Shown here one piece after another: positions 8,911 through 22,600 of a stretch of 64,000 nt of DNA. The number at the start of each line of letters is the position of its first letter. Within the stretch, counting starts at the first letter, position 1. Source of the DNA: Annulohypoxylon bovei var. microspora (lineage: Eukaryota; Ascomycota; Sordariomycetes; Xylariales; Hypoxylaceae); contig MU405219.1 in the NCBI GenBank assembly GCA_022836615.1, positions 310,001 to 374,000 on the forward strand. Direction: 5' to 3'. A model generated the notes under the pieces. That model made no database searches, was not told the origin of the DNA, and saw nothing but the letters and a program-made list of their open reading frames with translations. The translations under genes were made by a program, and so were the position numbers.

Positions 8911-11900
8911 GCTAATTAATTTTAATCTGCTCAGTCATTCGACTATACCGAGTGGTATAGTGGTATAAAGACAGGAGAAAAGTGGACATACTAACTAATC
9001 GACAGTGTGCTATGGCTGAGCCTCAAATGAGTGGCACCATACGCATACTTAGGTACTGAAATCCAATGAATATAAATTCTGGTTCTCGCGGGTATGAATT
9101 AATTATGTTACGATTCAAGCCTATTCGACGAGGACGGCGCTCTGACCTGCAGCTCCCCTATCCCCTATCTCGTTTTCCATGAATGCAAACGTCGGAGATT
9201 TTAACGTAGCGCTTTAGAACGGAATAGTTGAAGACGGTGCCTGGTCGACACATCTATCGTCATCTTAATGGTTGACTCTCTTAAGGAATCATGAGACTTG
9301 ACATCGTTCCTATTCGTATAAGCGTAGTGAGGCCGACTCGGCTGATGACTAAGGGCGGCTGGCCGAATACTACATACTTTTAGATGGTCATACTCCTTAG
9401 ATATCGACCGGTATGTGTACGTCAATAGAGCTTGGCTGTTTAATATCCGACCTCATGGGTATAGCCTTCGTTTCTTCGCCACCAATGACACACGAGGCAG
9501 ATGGAGTTATGTCCGGCCAATCAGTGTTTCAGGCATCTGAAACCCTTCGGCCAAGATGCTACGTTAATCTGGGGGTTGTATAGTAGTTTGCCATTTGGTA
9601 GATAGGGAAGTAGCATCGTATTGAGACGACGTAGGGCAGGATGCATGTCACAGCCGTGTAATATGTAGGGTATTCTTCACGGTCATCTTGTTTCCTATCC
9701 TCTCATTAGGTAACAGATAGCACCTTCTTGTTCTTCAAGCCGTGTGATCTAACATGTTTTGGTAAATAGGATTGGGTATCGAAGCAAAAGTCGGTCTGTT
9801 TTTTAATTAATTTTGATACCTATGAGACGTATAGATTGTGCCCTAGACGATAGCTGTGTATGGTAAGCAATATCGATTTTCTAGGTCATGTTGGGAGGTT
9901 ATATCCACTTGTGTGCGGGGGACGGAATTGAGTTTATCCTAGGTACCTACGACAAGAAAATTTGACAATGAATCGTCCGGCCTCGGGTTTTCTTTGACTT
10001 GAAGTGTGTGTGGGTGAAGTACATAGATGAGTGGATGATTGTTACGATGGTAAGTGACGATGATGATCGAGAGGCTTTACATTTAGTGGACCAATGCATG
10101 TAGATGAATATTCTTATTCCGAAGTGTTCTGCCGAACTTCTACCGCGGTGGTGGTGGTTTCAAGGTTGTTTGGTGGCCCCTTAATTGGATTTTGAACTTT
10201 TTATCATCACCCGCCTACCCGCCCTCCTACATACATACAATATCACTTTACTTTAGCACTACGAGATCTCCATCAGCGTCATATTTTTGTACCGTATTAA
10301 GAACATGCAGCAGGGTTATATATACGTAAGTAGTTAGTTGATCGGCCGGGAATACCGAGAATCCAATGACGACGCGCTCACGTACACCGAGCGACCAGGG
10401 ACTAACATCGCCGAATATATCTTTTCTCCCGAAGGTCGGATTGATTATAGGAAAAAGGAGGATTCATTTTTTTCATCCCTCTCTTCACTGTTCTCTTTTC
10501 ATTGCCCCTATTTTCTTGAGACTTCGGTGACTGCAACTCAGTGCTCACGGGATTTGGTATACCACCATTTCTTCTATTAGGTATCATCGCCGCCGATACC
10601 TACTTAAGTACCTAACCTACCGTGAATTTTTATCGCTAGGTACCCGAGATTTCGGGCCTGGCAAGGTTGTATCTCGGCATGCGGGTTACACTGTCCGGTC
10701 AAGCATCGCCTACTGCTTCCCGTTCAAGCCTTATCCGCCATGCAGAACGGCATCGAATCAGGTCAAGATCTGTACCTGAACAGCACAATTGCACATTCTG
10801 TCCCGACATAGAGACGCCCGTGGTAGCCTGTGCGCATTACGCGTTCTTGTTTCCATGCTGCAAGTAAAATCCTTCAGCAGAGACAGAGAGGAGACAGTGT
10901 CCCTCCCGTCTCCTGCATAGCTGCGGCCTGCTCTCTTAGAAACCCAGCGAGGGAAAAGTCCCTAGCAGGCACGTGGGCTGCATGGTGAATAAGTTCCAGC
11001 TTATTTCTCCTATCTTGGCCTGCGGCCCGATTGTTACCTGATTCTGACCGACTTTCGATGCCTTTTGCCCGGGTCATCCGTTTGTGAGACCTGACAGAAT
11101 CGCATTTGTCTGCATCCCGCATCGGAGTAACACACAACATCTACGTATGGTGATGTCAACTACATCTATCAAAATGCTGCAATACCACATCTAAATGAGC
11201 GGGCCAAGTCAAGTCAATTCGGTACAGTGCAGGCTTATAACCAACCAAGTTGTCCTTGTACCCTCGGGGCTACCCATTGAAGTTCTCAGCCGGTGGTAAG
11301 CGTGCGTGGTGCTAAGGTATGTAAAGGGTTGCAACTGGTGAGCTGCGGGCAAGATACCTACATCTATAAGTTATAACATAGGCCAAGACGGCTCTCCTTC
11401 GCCACCGGTCACGCCTGAAGATCTCAACGTTATTTGGGCCGAGCCTCAGGTACTCATGCGCTTTAGAGGCAGATCTCTTGGCTACCTACTTATCATTTCA
11501 TTTTCTGTTTTTTTATAAAACTACTTCGGGGCCTTGGAAATTCTCTTTGTCATCTTGGCAAGCAGGCTGGCTATTTACGTTATGAGACACAATATCACGA
11601 ATTGGAGGAGATTGAGTCGCTTATAACGCTACAGAAGCGTTCTCCATCGAACCCTGGTACTGGTCTTACTATACCTTTCTTTCAAATGGCATTATGGTAA
11701 GTGTACACTGGACATTCATTATCAGTCATGCGTACATAAAATACACCGTTAGATACTCGAGGTAACAAACCCCCACTCTCGCTAATCAGGATGAACTGAT
11801 CTCCATAACATTCTAGATTCCAGGGGCTATCGTCCAATATTATTCTTGCAGGACCCATTAAGTTTCGCTCTAGAATTATTACTAGCAGCCCCTACTATAC

Positions 11901-14900
11901 GGGAAGCTCATGGTCCAGGGAGCTCCCTATTTCGGACAAGCACCTAAAGGCTACCCGCGACTTCTGCAGGGTTCTTGATGTGGCCTGCCGGATGTAAAGT
12001 CTGGGGTAGGCACCCAAGTCCCGGGGTGGCAGCACGTCGTCCACGTTACTCTGGAACAACACGCGGTCGAAATCAGCCTGAATCACGGTCGATATTATCA
12101 GTTTGACGTGGTTGGCGTCTTTGTTACACCGCAGCAATGTCTGTGACGACTTCATTATGACATTTCAGCTATGATGAACGCAATTTCAATCGACAACGTA
12201 TCATGAAGCTGGTTGACTGATTTTTGCCGCCGCTTCTTGCTCCTTAACCGGCTTATGCTAGCATTAAATTGTTGGCTTCTTGCTATAGGTTGTGTGTTCG
12301 CTCTATCGTCGTCGTGTCTAGCAATATGTAGCTCTGACATGCAGCTAGAGGGAGGTTGCTTACCTCGTTTTTAATATATAGTTACAGTACGTATTCTTCC
12401 CCGTATATGCGACACGGAAAGTGAAAGAGTGGTTATTTCAAGCACTCTATTCAAAGAAAACAGGTTCAGGGACTGCCGAGTCTTGAGCCATTTCCCGACA
12501 GCTAGGGCAGCATATTTTATCAAATTTCCGCATGACCTCTTTTCACCTCGAGCCGTGCATGTAGACCAACCGTTTATCTTCGCAAGCTAGGCTAATGTAT
12601 GACGATAGTGGCACCAATCACCTTAGAGATAGGCGAAGCCCAGATTCAGCCTTCGATGAGGCTTTGGGGCCGCATTCGGACTTGGCCACCCATGGGCAAG
12701 ACGATGAAGTTGACGTACTCCTTATTCGTCGGAGGTATGTTGGATGCCGAAGTTTAGATTCGAGGATCTATACTTCAGGATCACATATACCGGTCAACAT
12801 ACATACCGTAGCCTCTTCTGTACTTAGTAAGCTTGGGGGGGTTTGAAGTCTACTTACGTGGATGTCTAGCCTCTCTCTCAACAAGGCATACAACGCATGC
12901 CACCCGCCCTACTTTGAACACTGATTAGACACCTAACATTACACGAATAGTATCATATGGAAATAGTGAGATATTCTATCCGACTATCCCGCCGATACTT
13001 TAGTTGGAGGACGACATACCTAAGTTTTGCTATGGCCATGAACCTCCTTTACATGAGGCCAAACTGTGAGTGATGGAAAATGTCGTTAAATCTAATACAT
13101 CAGTTATTACCTGCATATGTATACTCAGAATTCGAAACGGCCCCTAATGTATCTACCCGAAGCACACCCAAGGGCCAGGATTTAGAAATATGACAGGGCT
13201 TATAATACACGGGATGTATAGGTGTATACGATACAGGGGTCACACGCCAGCATCCGTATCCACTTTCTCTCTCGATTGATAATTGCATCACCAAAATTTT
13301 TATTTTTTTTCAACCCCTCATTTGCTTCGAGGAAAATCGACTAGCGGCATTGACTTGCCCCTCCTGCCCTCCTCACATGTATCCATTCATCCATTGTCAG
13401 TTTCTTGATTCGTGAATCTATATAGATAATTTCTTTTCTAACTATTCTTTTTATACATTGCTAGGAAATTCAGTCAAGTTTCCAGTACTGGTGGCGTCCA
13501 ATATCATGCAAGTCTAGCTATTTTTTATTATTATTCTTTGCTTTTTTCTTCCGAACAAAACCATATATCTACCCCAAGGTAGCTTTATATACTGTCATGC
13601 ACGTTTTGAGCTACCTTGTCCTACGGTAGCAGACCAGTCTCGGCCTCTCTAACCGGCGGTCTCCCAGCTTTGAGCCTCCAGTCCCGTACCTATAGAGAAA
13701 TATATTCAACATACGAGAGCCGTTATATACTAAATCGTCGATTGGTCGCGTGCTGTGCTGGCCACATGTATGTAAGTCAAAGTTCCAACGGTAATACAGT
13801 ATTCTCGGGTAAATTCGCACCGTCTCCTACAATACCCAACTCGGAATGCTTCAGCCAAACGTGGTAAGAAAATCTTTTCTTCAACTAGAGACGACGAATT
13901 ATGTTCAACTACAATACGTATAGATGCAGCCGTATTGTACCTACATGTAGTTCGTGACAACCCTGGAATAGCTGCAGTGTCCTAAGCAATGTCTAGCGGC
14001 ACGAACCCCACGGATCACGGACGAGTTTCCAGGACCAGCCTTCTTGGTTTTATCTTTTTTTCTTTTTTTTTCTTCATCAACTTCCGCCATCTCCAATGCC
14101 TCTTTAACTAATCCTATCAGCTTCCCATCAGAGCTAGAGATTATAACGGCCCCCTTTTACTCCTCTATTACTCCTTGCACTGAATAGTAACGCTAACAAC
14201 CTTCTCCCATCCCACACCCTCAGCCCCCCTTGTCTATAGCTCGGACTTGATTCTCATTCGTTGCTCTATGGTAGCGCAGAAAGCGATTGGGATCTAACGA
14301 CAACGTACTTGTGGGCCTTTTTTCTTACCCATTACCAACTGCCAACTCTGCCAGCACCAGGGATAACATGGCACGGCGTAGCATGGACTTACAACCAGCT
14401 TCCAATCGTGGGACTGGCTCCCACATGGTCATCATCCCGGTATTACATTTACGTAGGTCATGTCATTTATGCCTCTTTACAAAAGTATTCTTCGGCGTAC
14501 ACCGTGTGTGTGCCTCTACCTAGGTAATTATGATTGTATGTCTTCCTCTCCCGAAGTTCTCTACTACTAGTAGTCACTAGCACGATTGTTCCCCATTATT
14601 CCTTACCTCGCCCTCCCGCCTCCCCCCTTTTCTCTGCACGTAATCGAAGTGCTACTACTTCTTCAGAAGTACTTGCTTCCGATCCCTTCGTCTCGTGACT
14701 GATTGGATCCCTGATCGACTCCGGTGCCCTGGTCCACTCAACGAGTCACACGCTTCTCGGTTTGACATGCTTGGGCAGGTTCACCGAGTCTGGACAAGGG
14801 CACAGGTGCCTCCCACGGGAGCCGACAGAGCTAGTTCTTGTTCAGCCGTGTTCGGGGCCGTATAAACCGAGTGTTGGAGGTTTTATTATTAGGCCAGTCG

Positions 14901-15433
14901 GCCTCATGGGCTTTCTGGGACTTATCCCAAGGTTAGTCCCCATGCTCCTCTAGGACTAAGGCGAAATTACGAACACGCCTAATTCCGCCTACTCTTTGTT
15001 CGCACGGCTACCCCCTACTATAAATATATATAAGGAAAGCTTATTCCCCCGCCCGCTAAGGTCTCCCTCGGCTTTCCTTTTTCGGCCTTCTTAGGAGTTT
15101 TCAGGCGCCCGTATTCCCTTAGTCGGTTCGATTCCTTGAGAGGTTACTCGTTTGACGGTCCTCGCATGACCTAAGACCCAGGAAGAACTCTGCCTAGAGC
15201 CGGGTGGGAAGCCTTCTTTCTTCACACCCCTCACCGAAGGAAACTGGGCAGGCTGTGTGCGTGGAAGATAGCTTGATCTTTAGGGGACCTGTTGTTGTAA
15301 CTCTAGAGCTCTTAACCTTAGTTCGGGTTTCGTCTACCCCTTTCCAGTTCGACCGTTGATACAACCGCATCTAATGTATGCATCCTAATACATAACTATA
15401 CAATTCAACGTCCCTACTATAAATTCGACATCA
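8911..15433. other. 6.5-kb gene-poor island, no protein gene recognised
   Basis: No frame above about 90 codons has a recognisable domain, and none chains into a plausible spliced gene. The region holds poly-T tracts (around 9800, 13310 and 14050) and CCTAGGTA words at about 9938 and 14518. The stretch from roughly 14600 to 15360 has a different texture (see findings). The right end must contain the D-lactate dehydrogenase promoter; a TATAAA-like word lies near 15418. Confidence 0.5.
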
Positions 15434-17607
15434 ATGTCACTGAAACACTTCGCTGGGCGTCTCCCTTTTGTCTGGAGACGCAGGTTTTCCGTCTCGCCAT
15501 CATTAAAGAAGCCTGTCACTGAAAATGGGTCGGCTACCGGACGAGTGTGGTCTAATCCGGCTAACCGCCACCCGAAATGGTCCGGCCGCTCCGTGTTTGC
15601 CCTAACGGCCACCGCCGGTCTGTTTGGATTTGGTCTTGCTACGGCGACGCTTCAAGGCCCCCCTAAGCGCGCCGTTACACTCCTTGATAGCAAGATGCCA
15701 ACTCCTCATTATGCATCCTTAGACGAAATGGAAGATGTATGTATATACTCTTTACCGCAAACTAGCGAAAATGGGACTTTCGCTCGAAAAACGAAAGAGT
15801 GATTCCAGTCTCAGGTTTCTAACTAAATTTCTTGCTAGGCACTAAATGAGATTCGTCGCGAGATCTCTAAGAAGGGCGGGGAGGACATCATCAGTACAGA
15901 TCCAGATGATCTTCTTGCTCATGGATATTCCGAATGGTCAACGGTAAACCCTGATAGATTACCAGTTGCGGTTGTGTACCCGCGCTCAACAGAACAAGTA
16001 TCGATCATTGCCCGAGTCTGCCACAAATATCGCGTTCCCATTATCCCCTATTCCGGAGGATCGAGCTTAGAAGGAAACTTCTCGGCCCCTTATGGTGGCA
16101 TCAGTGTTGACTTCGCGTACATGGACCAAATCATCCAGTTTAACAAGGACGACATGGACGTTGTGGTTCAGCCGAGCATTGGCTGGCAGGATCTTAACGA
16201 ACAACTGAGCAGGATGGGCAGCGGTCTCTTCTTCCCCATCGACCCTGGTAAGTAAGCCCTATTAGGTGCACAAATTCATGCCATCTCTTGCACATTAAAA
16301 AATGCCACGAACAGAAATTTACGGAAGTACTTCTCCTTTATCATTTACATATAGTCTCTGAGAGAAGACTAGAAAGAAAATAGACTGACTTATACTCTAA
16401 AATGCAGGCCCGAGCGCTAAAATAGGTGGCATGATCGGTACTAATTGTTCTGGGACGAATGCGGTCAGATACGGGACGATGAAAGATTGGGTTATCAACT
16501 TGACCATCGTCTTGGCAGATGGTACAATTATCAAGACTCGGAGACGTCCGAGGAAGAGTTCGGCAGGTTATAACCTCAATGGCATATTTGTGGGCTCCGA
16601 GGGAACTCTGGGCTTAGTCACTGAAGGTAACCTTACCTTCTTTTATATTCGCGATGGTAACCGGAAGTACTGACAGAAAACTAGCCACTCTCAAGCTAGC
16701 CGTTGTTCCAGAGGAGTTCTCCGTCGCCGTGGTAACGTTCCCCACAATACGTGATGCTGCCTCAGCTGCGGCTGAGGTCATGCAGACAGGAATTCCCGTC
16801 GCAGCGATGGAACTTATGGACGACGTTCAGATGAAGGTCGTCAACATAGGGGGAGCAACCGCACCGCGTGTATGGAAAGAAATGCCTACGCTATTCTTTA
16901 AATTCTCGGGGACGAAGGGGGGCGTAAAGGAGAACATTAGTCGCGTCCAAGCAATTACAAAACATAATAAGGGCAGCAATTTTGAATTCGCTAAGGACAC
17001 CCAGGAGCAGAAGCTCTTGTGGTCAGCAAGAAAGGAATCTCTGTGGTCTATGCTAGCCCTGAGAAAGGGTGATGAGGAAGTCTGTAAGTCAACCCTCCTT
17101 AATCCCCACCCCCCTGGATGTGCCAAGCTTTTCCAAAAGCAATTTTGGTTACCCTAGTTATTCCCGATGCTTTGAATTTTTCAATATAGGAAATCAATTA
17201 GATTCGAATCTGATCTAACAACTTCCGTTCTAGGGTCAACTGACGTCGCTGTCCCGTTCAGCAGACTAGCGGATATCATAGAGATTAGCAAGAAAGAGAT
17301 GGACGAGTTAGGACTATTTGCTAGCATCTTGGGCCACATAGGAGACGGTAACTTCCACGAGAGCATCATGTACAATCGGAAAGATAAAGACGAGCTCGAA
17401 AAGGTCGAAAAGTGCGTTAAGAACATGGTAAAACGAGCACTGGAGATGGATGGGACGTGTACGGGAGAGCATTCCATCGGCTGGGGAAAAAAGGAGTCGC
17501 TTTTATGGGAAGTCGGCCCGGACACTTTGGCCGTCATGAAGCAGATTAAATCGGCTCTCGATCCCCTGTGGATCATGAACCCTGGCAAGATCATGGACAT
17601 TCCTTGA
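15434..17607 (+). CDS. DLD1: D-lactate dehydrogenase (cytochrome), mitochondrial, FAD-linked
   Basis: Five exons (15434-15736, 15839-16247, 16408-16626, 16685-17083, 17234-17607) encode 567 residues, close to yeast Dld1. Residues 1-27 are basic and Ser/Phe-rich (mitochondrial presequence). A single hydrophobic segment at about 53-73 should anchor the protein in the inner membrane. The FAD-binding type-4 domain follows, with PYSGGSSLEGNF and, across the exon 2/3 join, GPSAKIGGMIGTNCSGTNAVRYG-type sequence (positions about 16245-16475). The C-terminal FAD-oxidase domain has GHIGDGNFH, CTGEHSIGWGKK and the terminal NPGKIMDIP. The enzyme oxidises D-lactate to pyruvate and passes electrons to cytochrome c. 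All four introns are needed to keep the family motifs in frame, and the exon 3/4 join gives TEATLKLAVVPE. Confidence 0.94.
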
Positions 17608-19692
17608 TCGGTTTCTTCCTTCATATCGGCCCCTGGCTTTAAACCAACGACTCCCGCTTCCCCCGATCTGTCCCAGATTCCCTTCTGAACTCCAATACTT
17701 AACCGGCATAGTGCGACCAATAAATTTATGAGCTCACTCAACTAGAGGACTGCATATCATTTTTCAGCTATAGGCCTTTATATGCCTCATCATAGTACCA
17801 ATAAAGTCGTTCCTAAGCCTCGCTGGGGAAATCTTGTCATCGCTCGAGTATTGATATCGCAGCACCTTCCGGACTGTATGGTGTTTCTAATACCTACTTA
17901 CATTTAGCAGCATATCTAGGTAGCTATCTGGTGTACCTATTCGGGAACACCAACTCTCTCCCACGGTGACATAAATATCTCAAGTGAAAGATAACATATA
18001 AATACTTTGCTTGTTTTATTTCTGACAGCATCGTCGAGACTATAGAAATGTGTATTCAAGATAAACCTCTTAAACCAATGAAATGGTAATATCAACTAAA
18101 ATCTAGCATTTTATTTTTATGATATCTTGCGCTTCAGATCTCTATCAAGGCTCAAGATAAAAATACGCATACTATGTACGTCTCGAGTAGTCTTGATTAC
18201 CTGATAGAACTCCTTAAAATAGCCTTCATACTATGTCACTGACAGAGAAACCCACCCCATCATTTCGCCACTGTCTGGGATACGTTCCAGTGACTGTGCC
18301 AAGGCCTAAGAAGTCTGCTAGAGAAATGATATGAACGTCGCTTTATAAACGGCTGAAGCGCTGCCATTGCAAAATTGAGGTACGTAGAGATTACGACGAA
18401 CCATGGTGTTCAGTGCTCACAGTCTTTTACGTCTATCATGGAAATATATTTGAATTTGAACATTATCTCCAGGCGAGACGTGTTCCACGCTATGCATGTG
18501 TCCGAGGCCAGTCTCTCGGATTTACTAGAAGGGCTAATATGTACCAAGCACAGTCATATAGGATTCTCTACCTAGTAGACAGCATGAACCCCAAGCCTCT
18601 ACCAAAATAGCAGGTCGCCTCCTTTCAAGAGGTTGTCCTTGCTATGACACATATTGAGACACCTAACTGTCAACAATGGCATGCAGGGGAAATGCTAGAT
18701 GGATGAGACAGCGAGCTACCGTCCTCGTTATACATTCATATATTCGACGCATCCACGCACTAGCTTTCATCGCTCGACAAAGACCGCTCCGAGACTTCAC
18801 ACAAATGTCATGGACGGTGAGCAAACTTACTGCAGTATATCGGCTAACTGCATGAGTCCTTATGGGTCCAATAAAAACACTACTCTCCGCCTGCCACCAC
18901 TGATGTGTATAACTCCTTCCATGGACAATGAATGTTTCTCGGTACATCCCGCCAAGTTTCAATATTGATTTCGGAGGCAAGAGTAACTTGGGGCGGATAT
19001 CTACCTGGATACCCAAGGCACTTACCCCTAAGTCTAGAATCGTTCACCTGAGCAATTTACCTAAATTCTGATTAATACAATTTGGGTGGACGGGGCACTT
19101 GAGTACCTGGGCAGTTCTTGCTAGGAAAAGTCACCTTCTTACCTAGGTACCCAGTATATGTAAGTATCTTGTTTGTATTTGACTCATCCTATACCTTGTG
19201 TACCTAGTAGAGTTGAAACGTTCTTCAACTTTATTTTCACTGTTTATCCTCTTTCTCGCTTTGGCCATAACAACATTGGCCCTGATCATTCTCAATTCTC
19301 ACTCTTTTCACTCTTCTCTAGATACCTGCCTAGACGGTATCTCTCATACTTGTTTTCAACGTTCTTTTCCGTTTCTTCCTTTCCTTCCCCAAAACAACAT
19401 TGAACACTGAACCCAAGGTAAGTACAATTTCAACCCTACCTATTTATTTCGTGTACAACATTATGGCATTCATGCTCTTCATGCCATTGGTACGCGCTGC
19501 CACCTCGTCAGCTTCATTCAGCACCCGTTACTCTCACTCAAACTGTTTGTACCACAAGATACCATTTTTATCCTCGCTATACTCGCTGTCCTCGAACAAG
19601 GCCCGGCCCCAAACAAGGTCCGGGCTTTGGAGTCTTCTTTCCATACAAAAAGCTGACCTGGTATTAGTTTCCTAGCCTGACTCAATTCCAAG
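17608..19692. other. Intergenic spacer with probable RdRP promoter and 5'UTR intron
   Basis: No coding gene is seen. Near the right end a donor CCAAG|GTAAGTACA (about 19418) and an acceptor TTTCCTAG (19675) bracket a 258-bp interval just before the RdRP ATG, which suggests a 5'UTR intron. An ACCTAGGTAC word lies at 19141. Confidence 0.5.
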
Positions 19693-22600
19693 ATGGATCG
19701 CAATAGTAGTCAAACCGGGGGGCGACCAAGCATCTCATCGATCCTCCAGAGCAGCATTATCTTACCAGATAATGGAAGTAACGCGCTTTCTACAGGCGGT
19801 GGCCAACGACCTTCCAATGGCAGCGACCCCGAGAAAGATACAGCCCGTGGTGAGCAGTTTAGCTTTATTGCAGATTCTGATACTGTCAAATGGCGACTAA
19901 TATTTTGAAATAGATCAGGAGACATCTGAACTCGCTCTTTCTTCTAACGCGTCTCGGTCTTCATCTCCTATAGTAGTTCCTCCGGGGGCCCTTAGAGTGT
20001 GCAACTCGAATAAAAGACAGCGGCCACGCCGTAGTTCAAGTCCTAAGCCGTACCCTGGAGGTAACGGAAGACGTTCTGCTCATTCAGACGCTAATAATGG
20101 GCCTGGTTCACGCCAATCGTCTAACAACACCGGTATCAGACCACAGTGGGCAGAATGGGACAAGATCTGCCTTCGCATACACAATCTTCCTTCAAATACC
20201 ACAACTCGTGATCTATGGTCCGTCTTCAAGAGTCATGGCCAAGTTGTCTCCGTTGAGCTTTTTAAGAAGAAGAACACCGGAGAACGAGAAGGAAGCGGGC
20301 GTGTCCATTTCAGGCCACCTCCCGTCAAGCATTTCTGGGAGACTTTCATGATAGTCAGCATTCGGGGCAGACCAGCCAAGATCAAAGTTGAGCTTCAGAA
20401 GGAACAGCCGTCGCTTAGAATCCAAGGGTCGAGTGGCCAAGCTTACCCATGTTTGCTGAGCCTCGAGATAGATGCTTTGCAATTTGGCGTGCTTGCTCAT
20501 GAGAATGAGATGATTCCCCTAAGAACAATCCAAAACATCAACAATAGATCCAGCTTTTCCCTGGAGGCTGATATACAGCGCAAAAAACTTGAAATCTCAT
20601 TTGCCTGCAAGATCCAAGACCCACGTCGCGAGGATCCTAGCATACAACATCCTGACCCCGTTGGAAAGGTAGAGATTACCCAAGAGTACAAGACTCAGAT
20701 CCCGTTTGCACACCTAAAGAGCATCGTCTTCATTGACATCGACGAGAACACATGGGCCCTGCTCATCCCCCTACCATCCCCTCCTGCTTTCTACGTGAAG
20801 CACGACCTCGCCGCATCTCACTCAGAGAGCAAGAGCATCTGGACCATACGGGATGCCTGGGATCGGACTGTTGATATTACTTACGACACATCATGGTTCA
20901 AGAATGACCCCGTCTCGCTACCAAGAACCAATCAGTTCATTGACATTGGAAGATGGACTATGTACCGACTCATCTTCCCAAAGTCTGCCCTCTTGGATTG
21001 GAATCGAATGAAGCCCGCGTTGCAAGATTTTAACATTAAGGTGGACTACAAGACATCGAACGAATTCTTGACTGTCCCAATGCAGGCGCAAAGCTTCTGG
21101 AACAGACTTGAGCCGCATAAACCTGACAACCCCGGGCCGAATTCTAACCTATCTCTTCTTGCCGACACGGAAGATGTCCATCTTCCCTACCATGTCCGAT
21201 ACCAGCTTGAAGTATGTATTTCTCAGGGTTTTTTGAACGAGGTCGATATCACAGTCGAGTTTTTGCAGAGACTAGCAGATCTATCGAAAGATCATACCCG
21301 ACGACGTGATAGGGCTAATGATCTTCTAATGTATATCTCACAGCCTCGCACCGGCAGCCGTGCCGAGGATAGAGATAAGCTTGATGAGAAGAGAATCTAT
21401 GACCCAATGGCACTCTTTCAGAACAAAAAAGCGATGAGTCACTATCCGGAAATTTCGATCCCTGACAACTCTCAGTGGATGAGAAAAGTCGTGGTCACGC
21501 CAACGACTATGTACCTTAGCACCCCGGCACCAGAATCGTCGAACCGCATCCTACGCCAGTTCTCCAAGTACGCGGATCGGTTCATCCGCGTTCAATTCAC
21601 CGACGAGATCACTAGAGGCCGCATTTTCCCAGCTCCAGGCAACGCGCAGGATAATGCGTTGTTTAACAGAATACATCGAACTCTGTCGAACGGTATCCGG
21701 ATAGGTGGTCGTCATTTCCAGTATCTTGCCGCCGGAAACTCGCAATTTCGAGAGAACGGCGCCTATTTCTTCTGCCCAACTGACTTTTTAACCTGCGATA
21801 ACATTCGAAATTGGATGGGTAATGTCAACCACATCCGAATTGTAGCCAAGTACGCTGCCAGACTTGGACAATGCTTTTCGACGACAAATATACCCAGATC
21901 TTCCCCGATCGGCCAAACAATCGTCCATATCCCAGACATTGAGCATAATGGTTGGTGCTTCACTGATGGCGTTGGGAAAATTGCGCCTAGTCGCGCCAAG
22001 TTCCTCATCCAAAATCTCAACACGAACAAGGTCGTTACGAGCATCCCAGCTGTCTTTCAGTTTAGGCTCGGCGGTAGCAAGGGAATCTTAACGCAGTGGC
22101 CCGAAGTACCTTTCAACGATGTCCACCTTCGACCTTCGCAAAACAAATTCATTTCCAGTTCACAGGGTCTCGAGATCATCAAGACGTCTAGGTTCTCCGT
22201 CGCAGCGTTGAACAGGCAAACTATCATAATATTGAGCTGCTTGGGCGTTCCAGATTCCGTATTCGAACGTCGGATGAAGAGGCAGGTGGCAGACTACGAG
22301 AGTGCGATGGAAGACCCGCACGTCGCTATGCGGTTGCTCAGCAAATACATTGATCAAAACGGCGTCGCCACAACCATAGCACAGATGATCGCAGACGGTT
22401 TCATGCAAACGAAGGAGCCATTCTTCATGACCATTCTACAAGTCTGGCGTGCTTGGTCGATGAGATTGCTTCGAGAGAAGGCTCGGATTGTGGTCGACAA
22501 GGGAGCATTTGTCTTCGGTTGTGTAGATGAGACTCGTACACTGAGAGGGCACTCGGAATCATCTGGATCAGCCAAGTTAACCGAATCATGCGACAAAAAG

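Noticed and set aside
15119..15150. Possible tRNA T-arm (GGTTCGATTCC)
   Set aside because: The flanking bases do not form the five-pair T-stem, and no anticodon or acceptor stem can be built around it.
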